A DNA stretch of 64,000 nt from Rikenella microfusus (lineage in GTDB: Bacteria > Bacteroidota > Bacteroidia > Bacteroidales > VadinHA17), in NCBI GenBank assembly GCA_022736275.1, contig DZBJ01000008.1, positions 36,655-100,654 on the forward strand. The letters run 5' to 3'. The first letter of the stretch is position 1. Every line of letters starts with the position of its first letter. The notes beneath the pieces were generated by a model. The model was not told the origin of the DNA, made no database searches, and saw only the letters and a program-made list of their open reading frames with translations. Made by a program: the position numbers and the translations under genes. This document shows, piece by piece, positions 46,739 to 56,566 of this stretch.

Positions 46739-49700
46739 ATGAACCGAGCATGTTTAACTAAAAACTCAAACATGAATGATCAAAATCAACATGCGAGCTC
46801 CATCCGACCTATTAAAAATAAATTTGTACGGATGAAAAGATTAATCATTCTTTCAGGTAAGAGCAATCTGTTAATTTGCTTTGTTTTCCTGATAATCAGC
46901 TTTTGTTCTTTTAAGAACATTTATGGTCAGCAGGGAAAAACCATTCTCATTTCAGGGGTAGTGACGGATGTTGCCGATAAAAGTCCCCTCCCTGGTACAA
47001 CTATCATGGTGAAAGGAACTCAAACCGGGACAGTATCTGATTCACAGGGAAAATACTCTCTGTCAGTACCGGCAGGATCGACTCTTGCCTGCTCCTTTAT
47101 AGGATACGGATCAATTGAAATTGCAGTAGGCGAACAAACCATTATCAATTTCCAGCTGAAAGAGTCATTAGTGGATATTTCCGAGGTAGTTGTTATCGGA
47201 TATGGATCATCGCAAAAAAAAGATATTACAGGTTCAATTGCCACGGTGAAATCTGCGGAGTTTAATAAGGGTGCTTATAGTGATGTAATGGGACTGATTC
47301 AGGGGAAAGTAGCCGGTTTGGTTGTAAATAAACCAAATGGGGCTGATCCAATGGCAGGTTATAATATTCTTCTCAGGGGTACAAATACTCTTACTTCCGG
47401 CCAGGGTCCGCTTATAATTATTGACGGAGTTGCAGGAGCTGATTTGAAAAATATCAATTTCGAAGATGTTCAGTCATTTGATATTCTGAAAGACGGGTCT
47501 GCCGCAGCCATATATGGTACCAGAGGAACAAACGGGGTAATAATTATTACTACTAAAAGAGCGAAATCCGGCAAGCCTACAATTGAGTATTCCGGCAATA
47601 TCAGCTTTCAGGTAGCCCCGAGAAGTGTTGTAACTTTAAACCCTGAAGAATTCAAGTATGCAATCAATACTTATGCTCCTGATAAAACTGGCAGCATTTA
47701 TGATGCCAGTACAATCTGGTTTGATGAGATTACCCGTTCAACCCCTGTTAGCCAGAAACATAGTCTGGCATTGTCTGGCGGAACTGATCTGTTTTCACAC
47801 AGAACAACATTCTATATTGAAAAAAACAACGGGCTCCTGAAAGATAATGAATCGAACAGATATATTTTTAAAACGAATCTGAAGCAATCTGCCTTTGATG
47901 AACATTTGGTACTGGATTACAACATGATACTCGGAATAAGACAGTACAAACCGGCTAATTACAGTTTGTTTTATCAGTCTTTCATTCAGAATCCGACTCA
48001 ACCTGTGTATGATTCAACAAATGTTGAATATGGCGGATATTCAAATTTACCCGGGATAGAGTATTACAATCCCGTTGCAATGCTGAATGAGCGCAACCGG
48101 AATGGTCAGACAATAGATTTTACTCCTAATGTGCGTGCAACCATTAAGTTATCAGATCATCTTAACTGGGTGAATTTTGTTTCATTTGAAGGTTCTACAT
48201 ACGAAGAAACATCGTACAAGACCCAATACTACCCGCCTTCAATCGGCAGAGACGGGGAGGCTGAAATTAGCAATGGCAAATCCTATAGCTTCCAGTATGA
48301 AAGTACAGTGGATTATTCTTTTTCATTCACCAAACATTCATTCCAGACTGTTGCAGGGTACTCCTATCAGGAATTTGGAAACAACAGCAGTTATATGGGT
48401 AATTCAGAGTTTGATACTGATTATTATGGCGTAAATAATATAGGTGCCGGTTTTGCTCTTCCAACTGGACTTGCCAGTATGGGATCATATAAAGAGTCTA
48501 ATAAACTTATCGCATTTTTCGGTCGGGTAATATATAATTTCAGTGACAAATACCTGGCATCCTTATCATACAGGAGAGAAGGTTCTTCGAGATTCGGAGC
48601 AAATAATAAATGGGGAAGCTTCCCTGCCTTGAGTCTTGGCTGGAGGATCGACAAGGAGTCGTTTATGGAAAATGTCAACTGGCTGAACGGACTAAAACTC
48701 CGGGTTGGATATGGGGTAACAGGAAACCAGGATTTCGACAATTATAAATCACTGATACTGATGGACAGGGCCGGCAAATTTTATTATAACGGTGAATGGA
48801 TAAACTCTTACCAGCCGATTTCAAATCCGAATCCTGATCTTAGGTGGGAAAGGAAAGAAGAGATAAATGCAGGTATCGATTTTTCAGTTCTTAATAACAG
48901 GCTGGGTGGGGCTCTGGATTATTATTACAGGACAAGTAAGGATTTGTTATATACTTATTCTGTTTCTGTACCTCCATATATTTATAATGAGCTATTTACA
49001 AATGTCGGAACTATTGCCAATCAGGGAATAGAGTTATCAATTAATGCAGTACCAACCAAATTACAGAATTTTGAATGGACAACCATCTTAACTTTCAGTA
49101 AAAATATAAATAAGCTGATAAAGTTTTCTGACGAGGAATTTACCAATAAATATATGGATGTTGGCTGGATCGGTGGTCCGATTCCCCAGTATTCACAGAG
49201 AATTGAAGAAGGGAAGAGCCTGGGAACATTCTGGGGCCCTTCCTGGATAAAAGTTGATGAAAATGGCTATGACCAATTTAAAAATCAAAACCCGATAGGT
49301 GGCGTTAGTCCTGATAAATATGAAGATATAGGGAATGCATATCCTTTCTGTTCAATCGGGTGGAGTAACTCCCTTATATATAAAGAATGGAATTTAAATA
49401 TATCATTAAGATCCAATATCGGAGGGCATACGCTGAATCTTTATCGTGCATATTATGAAAACTGGCAGACAATAGGTACCAGGAACATAGTTCATACACA
49501 ACTTGAAAATCCTGAATTTATCGGTAATGCAACATATTCTTCTAAATATGTGGAAGATGCATCTTTTGTGAAACTGGATAATATTTCTCTTAGCTACAGA
49601 TTAAAGATTGAATCAAAATATATCTCTGCAATACAATTTTCATTTACAGCTCAGGATGTATTCTGCTTCACAAAATATAAGGGGCTGGATCCTGAAGCAA

Positions 49701-49789
49701 ACCTTTCCGGACTTGAACCCGGAATTGAACGTTTGTCTTATTACCCGAGAACCACTTCTCTCACCTTTGGGATTAATGCAACTTTCTAA
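46739..49789 (+). CDS. SusC/RagA-family TonB-linked outer membrane transporter
   Basis: A TonB-dependent outer-membrane importer of 1016 residues that works with the SusD-like lipoprotein encoded next. After a signal segment ending near IYGQQ, residues about 68-150 form the carboxypeptidase-regulatory-like domain typical of SusC (ISGVVTDVADKSPLPGTTI). The family hallmark VVVIGYGSSQKKDITGSIA and a plug domain follow, then the 22-strand barrel ending in Phe (GINATF). The start is uncertain: in-frame ATGs at 46739, 46772 and 46832 are possible, and the last opens most directly into the signal peptide. Expected ligand: a ribose-containing molecule, by context. Confidence 0.93.
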   Translation: MNRACLTKNSNMNDQNQHASSIRPIKNKFVRMKRLIILSGKSNLLICFVFLIISFCSFKNIYGQQGKTILISGVVTDVADKSPLPGTTIMVKGTQTGTVSDSQGKYSLSVPAGSTLACSFIGYGSIEIAVGEQTIINFQLKESLVDISEVVVIGYGSSQKKDITGSIATVKSAEFNKGAYSDVMGLIQGKVAGLVVNKPNGADPMAGYNILLRGTNTLTSGQGPLIIIDGVAGADLKNINFEDVQSFDILKDGSAAAIYGTRGTNGVIIITTKRAKSGKPTIEYSGNISFQVAPRSVVTLNPEEFKYAINTYAPDKTGSIYDASTIWFDEITRSTPVSQKHSLALSGGTDLFSHRTTFYIEKNNGLLKDNESNRYIFKTNLKQSAFDEHLVLDYNMILGIRQYKPANYSLFYQSFIQNPTQPVYDSTNVEYGGYSNLPGIEYYNPVAMLNERNRNGQTIDFTPNVRATIKLSDHLNWVNFVSFEGSTYEETSYKTQYYPPSIGRDGEAEISNGKSYSFQYESTVDYSFSFTKHSFQTVAGYSYQEFGNNSSYMGNSEFDTDYYGVNNIGAGFALPTGLASMGSYKESNKLIAFFGRVIYNFSDKYLASLSYRREGSSRFGANNKWGSFPALSLGWRIDKESFMENVNWLNGLKLRVGYGVTGNQDFDNYKSLILMDRAGKFYYNGEWINSYQPISNPNPDLRWERKEEINAGIDFSVLNNRLGGALDYYYRTSKDLLYTYSVSVPPYIYNELFTNVGTIANQGIELSINAVPTKLQNFEWTTILTFSKNINKLIKFSDEEFTNKYMDVGWIGGPIPQYSQRIEEGKSLGTFWGPSWIKVDENGYDQFKNQNPIGGVSPDKYEDIGNAYPFCSIGWSNSLIYKEWNLNISLRSNIGGHTLNLYRAYYENWQTIGTRNIVHTQLENPEFIGNATYSSKYVEDASFVKLDNISLSYRLKIESKYISAIQFSFTAQDVFCFTKYKGLDPEANLSGLEPGIERLSYYPRTTSLTFGINATF

Positions 49790-49812
49790 TAAAAGATATA
49801 AACTGATTAGTC

Positions 49813-51321
49813 ATGAAAATAAAAATAATCATACTGATAAGCGGCATATTAATGATAGGATCATTATCATGTACTGACCTGACTGAGGAAGTTTATTCTG
49901 ACATTCCACTTGATAAATTTTTCCAGACAGAAAAAGATGTTCTGATGAATGCAGGACGTGCCTATACCAAACTTCAGGGATATCCGGAAGAGTTTAGCTT
50001 ATGGACACTTACTGAAATGGCATCAGATGAAATGGTTGCTCCCGGACGCGATGATGGATGGGTGTGGGATAATGGTCGCTGGGATCAGATACATAAACAT
50101 AATGTCAGTCCAACCAATAAAATTCTTACTCTTGCCTATGGATATGTATATGAGGGCATTAGTGCCTGCAATGAAGTACTTTATGAGACAGAAGCCACCT
50201 CAATAAGTTTTGCAGGAAAAGATAAGATCATTGCCGAAATAAAGATCCTGCGGGCACTATTCTATTACTGGGCTACCGATAACTGGGGAAACGTCCCGTT
50301 TTCGATAGATTTTACCGACAGAACCCTCCCGGAACAGAAAGACAGAAATTTCATCTTTAATTTCCTGGTGGATGAAATTAATAACAATCTAGATAAGCTT
50401 CAAAAGGTTCCCGATGCATCATATTATGGACGTGTTACTCAGGGTATGGCCTATACGCTTCTCGCCAAGGTATATATGAATGCACTCGAATGGACAGGAA
50501 CTGCAAAATGGCAGGAAGCGATTGATGCCTGCAATGAAGTAATTGGTATTAATGCATACCACATCGAGAATGATTTCTTTGCTAATTTCAAGGTTAATAA
50601 TGAAACATCTGTTGAAAATATTTTTGTAATCCCGATGCATTCAATCTATACAAAGGATAACCTTTACTGGTATACCCTTACACTTAATGATGCCAGCCGT
50701 GCAACATTTGAATTCAAAGGGGCAATGTGGGATGAATTTGTACTTGAACCCCCTTTCATTAACTTGTTTTCAGCAAATGATATCCGCCAGAAATCTTTCC
50801 TCTTCGGACAGCAAAAGGATAAAAACGGTGATGATATAATTATTGATTCCGAGCCCTTTATCTATACAACAACTATAGATAACTATATGTCTAGAAAAAA
50901 GTGGGAGGGAGCGAGATGCTGCAAGTACGAATATCAGCCCAATCTTGAGTACTATGTAAATGACATGGAGAATGACTATGTTATTTTCAGATATGCCGAC
51001 GTTTTACTTACAAAACTGGAGGCTCTTCACAGGCTTGGACGCGCTGGTGAGATGCTTGCAGACCCTGACCTGAGGAAAATACGAACAAGGGCTGGTGTTG
51101 CACCATATATTATTTCAGACATAACAAATACTGAACTGCTAAATGAGCTTGGCCGTGAGTTTGCCTGGGAAGGACATCGCAGACAGGACATGATAAGATT
51201 CGGAGTATGGAATAATTCATGGTGGAATAAACCGCCATCCGAACCGACCGACAAACTATTCCCTATTCCTCAGCAGGTAATGAATGCCAATCCGAATCTG
51301 GATCAGAATCCCGGATATTAA
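49813..51321 (+). CDS. SusD/RagB-family nutrient-binding lipoprotein
   Basis: The surface glycan- or nucleoside-binding lid of the SusCD importer, 502 residues. A lipoprotein signal peptide has Cys20 in GSLSC. The SusD pattern follows: DLTEEVYSDIPLDKFFQTEKDVLMNAGRAY near the N-terminus, TPR-like helices (AEIKILRALFYYWATDNWGNVPF is the classic SusD block), and the C-terminal end with LLNELGREFAWEGHRRQDMIRFG and LFPIPQQVMNANPNLDQNPGY. It lies 23 bases after susC. The binding residues for its ligand cannot be read from sequence. Confidence 0.95.
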   Translation: MKIKIIILISGILMIGSLSCTDLTEEVYSDIPLDKFFQTEKDVLMNAGRAYTKLQGYPEEFSLWTLTEMASDEMVAPGRDDGWVWDNGRWDQIHKHNVSPTNKILTLAYGYVYEGISACNEVLYETEATSISFAGKDKIIAEIKILRALFYYWATDNWGNVPFSIDFTDRTLPEQKDRNFIFNFLVDEINNNLDKLQKVPDASYYGRVTQGMAYTLLAKVYMNALEWTGTAKWQEAIDACNEVIGINAYHIENDFFANFKVNNETSVENIFVIPMHSIYTKDNLYWYTLTLNDASRATFEFKGAMWDEFVLEPPFINLFSANDIRQKSFLFGQQKDKNGDDIIIDSEPFIYTTTIDNYMSRKKWEGARCCKYEYQPNLEYYVNDMENDYVIFRYADVLLTKLEALHRLGRAGEMLADPDLRKIRTRAGVAPYIISDITNTELLNELGREFAWEGHRRQDMIRFGVWNNSWWNKPPSEPTDKLFPIPQQVMNANPNLDQNPGY

Positions 51322-51329
51322 TAAGTATT

Positions 51330-53336
51330 ATGCGTAAAATAACCGCTTTATATGTTTTGTTTCTTCTCTTATCTGTGAAGGTTATTCCCCAGGGAAATTC
51401 ATCAGCTATGACTTATAAAATTACTGTAGGTGAACTCAGGGATAAGATAGCCGCGGCATGGATTGGTCAGATGATTGGCAATATGTACGGGTTGCCACAT
51501 GAAAACAAATATATTGCAACCCCCGGTTCGGAGAAATGGCCTTATGGCTATAGCAAAAGCCTCGATAAACTGCAGAAATACGGAGGCGCTTTTTCTGATG
51601 ATGATACCGATGTTGAGTATATGTACCTTCTTCAGATGGAGAAATATGGAGCAGAACCTTCATACGAGCAACTAAAGAATGCATGGATGTATTACATCCG
51701 CGACAGGGTCTGGCTTGCGAACAGGGGTGCTCTCGGGCTGATGCATTTTGGATTTACACCTCCATATACAGGGAGTAAAGAGATTAATCCTCACTGGTAT
51801 CAGATCGATCCCCAGCTGATCAACGAGATATGGGCATTTACCGCTCCCGGAATGATTAAATATGCATCGGCAAAGTCTGAGTGGGCAGGCCGTATTACAA
51901 GCGACGACTGGGGTGTGGAACCCACAATCCATTACGGAGCAATGTATTCTGCAGCTTTTTTTGAAAAAGATATCAGGAAACTTATCGAGATCGGACTGAA
52001 TGAACTTCCCCGGCAGGGTCGTTATGCACAGACCATCCGTGATATGATAGCCCTGCACGATAAATATCCTGATAACTGGCAGGCTGCAAGGAAAGAAATG
52101 GCAGAAAAATATTATGTCAATGAACCGGATATGACTAAAACCATCTGGAATGCCAACCTTAATGGTGCTTGTGCTATCCTTGCTATGCTCTATGGTAACG
52201 GTGATTTCCAGAGAACACTTGATTTATCATGTGCGATGGGCTTTGATGCTGATAATCAGGCTGCTACAGTTGCAGGGCTGTTGGGAGTAGTATCTGGCAT
52301 GAAGGGGCTTCCTGAAAAACTTTATCTCCCGGTGGAGGGATGGAAACTGCCCTTCAATGACAGGTATATCAATATAACCCGTTATGACCTGCCTGATGCA
52401 GGGATAAACAATATTATTGACAGAACATTGAAGGAATGTATCAGTCTTGTAGTTACCAAAGGTGGAAAAATAAGCGGGAAAAAAGGGAGCGAAACTCTTT
52501 CCATAAACAGTAGTGCCACTTTTAATACTCCCCTTGAATTCTGCGCAGGACCCATACCGCGGATGGAGGTCGGACAGATGGTCAATTATGATTTTCAGAG
52601 ACAGTCCGGCAAGAACTACAGCCTTAATCTGATTTCCGGGAAAGCCCCTGATGGTACAACAATTGAGAAAGGACATCTTTCAGGCATCCCTACATCTCCT
52701 GGAGACTATCCGGTAAGTTTACAGCTTAATGATGGCAAAAAAGCTATTTCAAAGGATTTTATTTTGACTGTTCGCAACCATAACATTGCACCGGATGCCG
52801 ATTCTGTTCTGGCAAACATAAGAACTCTGAATGAAGCGGTACTGGATTCATGCTGGTACACCTTCGGAAAATCAATATATGCGAAGAATGTGGAAGTTAT
52901 TAGGGATGGGAAAACTTCTGGCCCGGGTTCCGTATTCTACAGTCTGGCTCAAAAATCCAATCTTCCAAAAGTAGATTACTATGGCTATTCCTGGAAAACG
53001 GAACAGAATATTGATATGATTGCCCTGTTCACGGGGTGTATGGAGGAATTCGGTGGCTGGTTTACATCGCTCAATGTTCAGTTTATGGACGCAAATGGGA
53101 AATGGCAGCCGGTTGAAGAAACATCAATTGTGCCTCCCCTGCCAAAAATCGACATAGTGTTCTATCAGCCTCATTTTGTCGAATATATAATCCGGTTTTC
53201 ACCGGTTAAGACAAAAGCTGTCAGGATCATAGGCGATGCAAAAATTCAGTCTCACTGGAATAAATACACTAATAATGTTTCAGGGTTTACATCTGTTACG
53301 GAGTTAAGTGTATATAAATCAAATCAGGAAAAATAA
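51330..53336 (+). CDS. Secreted ADP-ribosylglycohydrolase family enzyme with C-terminal accessory domains
   Basis: A 668-residue secreted protein. The signal peptide ends near VIPQG. An ADP-ribosylglycohydrolase-fold domain spans about residues 33-350. It keeps the di-magnesium site motifs SDDDTDVEYM (Asp90-Asp92) and GFDADNQAATVAG (Asp306, Asp308), so catalysis of a ribosyl bond is plausible. An Ig-like putative domain (about 415-480) follows, and the last 170 residues look like a discoidin-type carbohydrate-binding sandwich. It differs from the next two enzymes in having these extra domains and no lipobox. It is probably periplasmic, releasing ribose from an ADP-ribosyl or ribosyl glycoside. 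Confidence 0.85.
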   Translation: MRKITALYVLFLLLSVKVIPQGNSSAMTYKITVGELRDKIAAAWIGQMIGNMYGLPHENKYIATPGSEKWPYGYSKSLDKLQKYGGAFSDDDTDVEYMYLLQMEKYGAEPSYEQLKNAWMYYIRDRVWLANRGALGLMHFGFTPPYTGSKEINPHWYQIDPQLINEIWAFTAPGMIKYASAKSEWAGRITSDDWGVEPTIHYGAMYSAAFFEKDIRKLIEIGLNELPRQGRYAQTIRDMIALHDKYPDNWQAARKEMAEKYYVNEPDMTKTIWNANLNGACAILAMLYGNGDFQRTLDLSCAMGFDADNQAATVAGLLGVVSGMKGLPEKLYLPVEGWKLPFNDRYINITRYDLPDAGINNIIDRTLKECISLVVTKGGKISGKKGSETLSINSSATFNTPLEFCAGPIPRMEVGQMVNYDFQRQSGKNYSLNLISGKAPDGTTIEKGHLSGIPTSPGDYPVSLQLNDGKKAISKDFILTVRNHNIAPDADSVLANIRTLNEAVLDSCWYTFGKSIYAKNVEVIRDGKTSGPGSVFYSLAQKSNLPKVDYYGYSWKTEQNIDMIALFTGCMEEFGGWFTSLNVQFMDANGKWQPVEETSIVPPLPKIDIVFYQPHFVEYIIRFSPVKTKAVRIIGDAKIQSHWNKYTNNVSGFTSVTELSVYKSNQEK

Positions 53337-53342
53337 AATAAT

Positions 53343-54989
53343 ATGAAGAGAACTTCAAATTATATAATCCTTCAAATATGTTTCTGCGTTCTCGCAGTCT
53401 TTTCCTCATGTTCTGAAAAAACTGTAAATGAACCACTTAAGAAAGGTTTAATTCGTCTCTCAAAAGAAGTATTGCAGGATAAAATTAAAGGAGGTTGGGC
53501 CGGTCAGACGATTGGAGTGGTATACGGAGCTCCGGTAGAATTCAAATACCAGGGATCCCTTATCGATGAATATCAGAATATTCCGTGGAGAGATGGCTAT
53601 GTAAAGTACTGGTGGGACAAAAAGCCCGGTTTATTTGATGATATATACACCGACCTAAATTTTGTAAATGTTTTTGAAAAATTCGGATTAAATGTAACCA
53701 GCGATACTATAGCTCAACACTGGGCGAGTACTGAGTATCACCTTGCTCATGCAAACCAGGCCTCAAGGTATAATATCCTCAATGGAATCATGCCTCCGAA
53801 TTCCGGATACTGGAAAAATAATCCTCATGCAGATGATCTGGACTTTCAGATTGAGGCTGATTTTATAGGTTTGATGACACCGGGAATGGTGAACTCTGCC
53901 ACGGAAATTGCCGACAGGGTCGGACACATAATGAACAGCGGTGACGGGTGGTATGGAGGTGTCTTCGTTTCAGCACTCTATTCTATTGCTTTTATATCTG
54001 ATAATGTTAATTACATTGTTGAACAGGCAGTTAAGACTATACCGGCAGGCACTAAATTTCATGATTGTATAGCTGATGTTATAAAATGGCATAAACAGAA
54101 TCCAAATGACTGGAAAGCAACATGGTTTGAACTCCAGAAAAAATGGAATAATGATGTAGGTTGCCCAAAAGGAGTCTTTCTATCATTCAATATAGATGCT
54201 AAAATTAATTCAGCATATGTGGCTATCGGACTTCTGTATGGCGATGGCGACTTTACAAAATCGATCGATATTGCCGCCCGATGCGGACAGGATGCAGACT
54301 GCAACCCTGCAACTGTCGGAGGAGTTCTAGGAGTTATGGCAGGTTATTCACATATCCCCGATTTCTGGCTAAAGCCTCTTCAGGAAATTGAACCTCTGAA
54401 TTTCGAAGGAACAAACATGTCCCTGGATAGGGCATACGAACTAAGCTTTAATCATTCGCTTGGCATGATTAAGCTTGCCGGTGGATCAGATAGTGAAAAT
54501 GAGGTGACAATCCCTATGGCAGAACCCGTTCCTGTAGCTTTTGAACAGAATTTTGAAAATTCATTTCCTGTTTTTCGCGATAGGTTTGACCGCTCCTTCA
54601 CAGATGAACTTTCTTATGACCTTGTTGGGAACGGGTATATTTTTTATGGTAACCTGGTCAAGAATTCCAAAATCGACAAAGACTACATCGACAGGGTTTC
54701 AAAAAGAGTAGGATCAGAAGCTTTCGGACTTGCGGAACTTAATGATCCTTATGTTGCTGAACTTGAGGTATATATTGATGGTAAACTGGATGAGAAAATT
54801 AAAATGCCAATGAAAAACACCTCACGGAGACTTGAACCGGCATGGAAGTATCAGCTCCCTGAGGGAAGCCATAAAGTTAAGCTTAAGTGGATAAATCCAA
54901 ATTCTGAATATGAAATCAGAATTAATGATATAGTGATCTATTCTGAGAAACAACCTGAAAGTAATCTTCCCAAACAGCAAGGATTATGA
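53343..54989 (+). CDS. ADP-ribosylglycohydrolase family lipoprotein (second copy)
   Basis: A 548-residue lipoprotein with Cys23 in the lipobox FSSC. The catalytic domain starts at about residue 36 with DKIKGGWAGQTIGVVYG. The first metal motif reads FDDIYTDL (Asp99, Asp100, Thr103, Asp104) and the second CGQDADCNPATVGG (Asp317, Asp319). A C-terminal beta-sandwich of about 150 residues replaces the Ig/discoidin part of the previous gene. It is clearly a tandem paralogue of the next gene, sharing GGWAGQTIG, NPHADDLDFQIEADF and the ending. It overlaps the next gene by four bases (ATGA). Confidence 0.87.
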   Translation: MKRTSNYIILQICFCVLAVFSSCSEKTVNEPLKKGLIRLSKEVLQDKIKGGWAGQTIGVVYGAPVEFKYQGSLIDEYQNIPWRDGYVKYWWDKKPGLFDDIYTDLNFVNVFEKFGLNVTSDTIAQHWASTEYHLAHANQASRYNILNGIMPPNSGYWKNNPHADDLDFQIEADFIGLMTPGMVNSATEIADRVGHIMNSGDGWYGGVFVSALYSIAFISDNVNYIVEQAVKTIPAGTKFHDCIADVIKWHKQNPNDWKATWFELQKKWNNDVGCPKGVFLSFNIDAKINSAYVAIGLLYGDGDFTKSIDIAARCGQDADCNPATVGGVLGVMAGYSHIPDFWLKPLQEIEPLNFEGTNMSLDRAYELSFNHSLGMIKLAGGSDSENEVTIPMAEPVPVAFEQNFENSFPVFRDRFDRSFTDELSYDLVGNGYIFYGNLVKNSKIDKDYIDRVSKRVGSEAFGLAELNDPYVAELEVYIDGKLDEKIKMPMKNTSRRLEPAWKYQLPEGSHKVKLKWINPNSEYEIRINDIVIYSEKQPESNLPKQQGL

Positions 54990-56554
54990 AAAAAAGAGTA
55001 TTCCCTGTAATTCTCCTTTCATCGTTTTTGTTACTTTATTCGTGTAACAAGAATGTTAAGCAGTTAACTGTACTTCCTGAAAAAAGTACATTATCGGTAG
55101 CCGTTCTGAAAGACAAGATTAAAGGAGGTTGGGCCGGGCAAACCATCGGCTGCACATTTGGCGGTCCTACTGAATTCAAATTTAAAGGAACTATGATTCA
55201 GGATTATCAGCAAATGATCTGGTATGACGATTACATAAAGGAGATATTTGAATCAGATCCGGGTTTGTACGATGATGTTTATATGGACCTTACTTTCGTT
55301 GAGGTACTTGAGAGAGTGGGCCTCGATGCTCCTGCCGACTCATTTGCTGTTTCATTTGCAAAGGATGATTACCGGCTCTGGCATGCCAATCAGGCTGCCA
55401 GGTACAATATTCTGAACGGGATTATGCCACCGGCATCGGGTTACTGGATGAACAACCCTCATGCTGATGATATTGATTTTCAGATAGAAGCCGACTTTGC
55501 CGGGATGATGACACCCGGGATGATCAACACCGCTTCTGAGATCTGCGACAGGACCGGACATATCATGAATTATGGTGACGGATGGTATGGCGGTGTTTTT
55601 ATGGCAGCCATGTATTCAACCGCATTTATTTCTGATGATGTGGAGTTTATTGTAACCCATGGACTTAAACCTATCCCTGAGAAAAGCAGGTTCCATCAGG
55701 CTATCATCGATATAATAAAATGGCATAAGCAGTACCCTGATGACTGGAAACAATGCTGGTTTGAATTTGAAAAGAAACATACCAGCGAAAAAGGCTGCCC
55801 CGAAGGAGTATTCAATGCATTTAATATTGATGCAAGTGTTAATGCCGCATATGTTGTAATGGGACTTCTGTACGGCAATAAAGATTTCTTCAGAACAATG
55901 GATATAGCAACAAGATGCGGACAGGATTCAGACTGCAACCCTGCAACTGCGGCGGGTATTCTGGGGGTCATTCTCGGATATAAAAATATCCCGGAGTTCT
56001 GGAAACCGGCAGTTGAAAAAGTTGCAGACCTGAAATTTCCATATTCCAACCTTACGTTAAACCAGATCTATGAACTGAGCTATAAACATGCCGTAATACT
56101 GATTGAACAGAATGGTGGCAGTATTAATGATGACATAATAAATATCAAAGTTCAGAAACCTGATACTCTGCGGCTTGAACAATCATTTGAAGGGATGTAC
56201 CCGACAAAGGAGCTTCTTGTAAGAAAGGATATTCTTTCTGAGAGTATCAAAATTGATTTTACCGGGAATGGAATTGTGGTTTTAGGGAATGTGAAAAGCC
56301 AGTGCGGAATCTCAACAAGCAACTACATTGCACTTTTAGACGTCTATTTAGATGGGTCCCTTTCTGAACAGGTAAAGATGCCATTCGATTTTACTGTCCG
56401 TAAATATGATATATATTACAAATACATGCTGAAGAACGGGGACCATAAACTTGAAATAAAGTGGGTAAACCAGAATCCTGACTACCGGATATATTTTAAG
56501 TCATTTGTTGTTTACAGTGATTCTCCGGAGAAACCTTTTAATCCGGGAAATTAG
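54986..56554 (+). CDS. ADP-ribosylglycohydrolase family lipoprotein (third copy)
   Basis: A 522-residue lipoprotein with Cys20 in the lipobox LLYSC, closely related along its whole length to the preceding protein. The first metal motif is YDDVYMDL, in which the Thr of the usual T-D pair is Met (residue 100), while Asp96, Asp97 and Asp101 remain. The second motif, CGQDSDCNPATAAG, is intact. The C-terminal beta-sandwich is kept. The Met substitution may change the metal site or the substrate. Co-transcribed and translationally coupled with its neighbour. Confidence 0.87.
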   Translation: MKKRVFPVILLSSFLLLYSCNKNVKQLTVLPEKSTLSVAVLKDKIKGGWAGQTIGCTFGGPTEFKFKGTMIQDYQQMIWYDDYIKEIFESDPGLYDDVYMDLTFVEVLERVGLDAPADSFAVSFAKDDYRLWHANQAARYNILNGIMPPASGYWMNNPHADDIDFQIEADFAGMMTPGMINTASEICDRTGHIMNYGDGWYGGVFMAAMYSTAFISDDVEFIVTHGLKPIPEKSRFHQAIIDIIKWHKQYPDDWKQCWFEFEKKHTSEKGCPEGVFNAFNIDASVNAAYVVMGLLYGNKDFFRTMDIATRCGQDSDCNPATAAGILGVILGYKNIPEFWKPAVEKVADLKFPYSNLTLNQIYELSYKHAVILIEQNGGSINDDIINIKVQKPDTLRLEQSFEGMYPTKELLVRKDILSESIKIDFTGNGIVVLGNVKSQCGISTSNYIALLDVYLDGSLSEQVKMPFDFTVRKYDIYYKYMLKNGDHKLEIKWVNQNPDYRIYFKSFVVYSDSPEKPFNPGN

Positions 56555-56566
56555 TAAGTTCATTTA

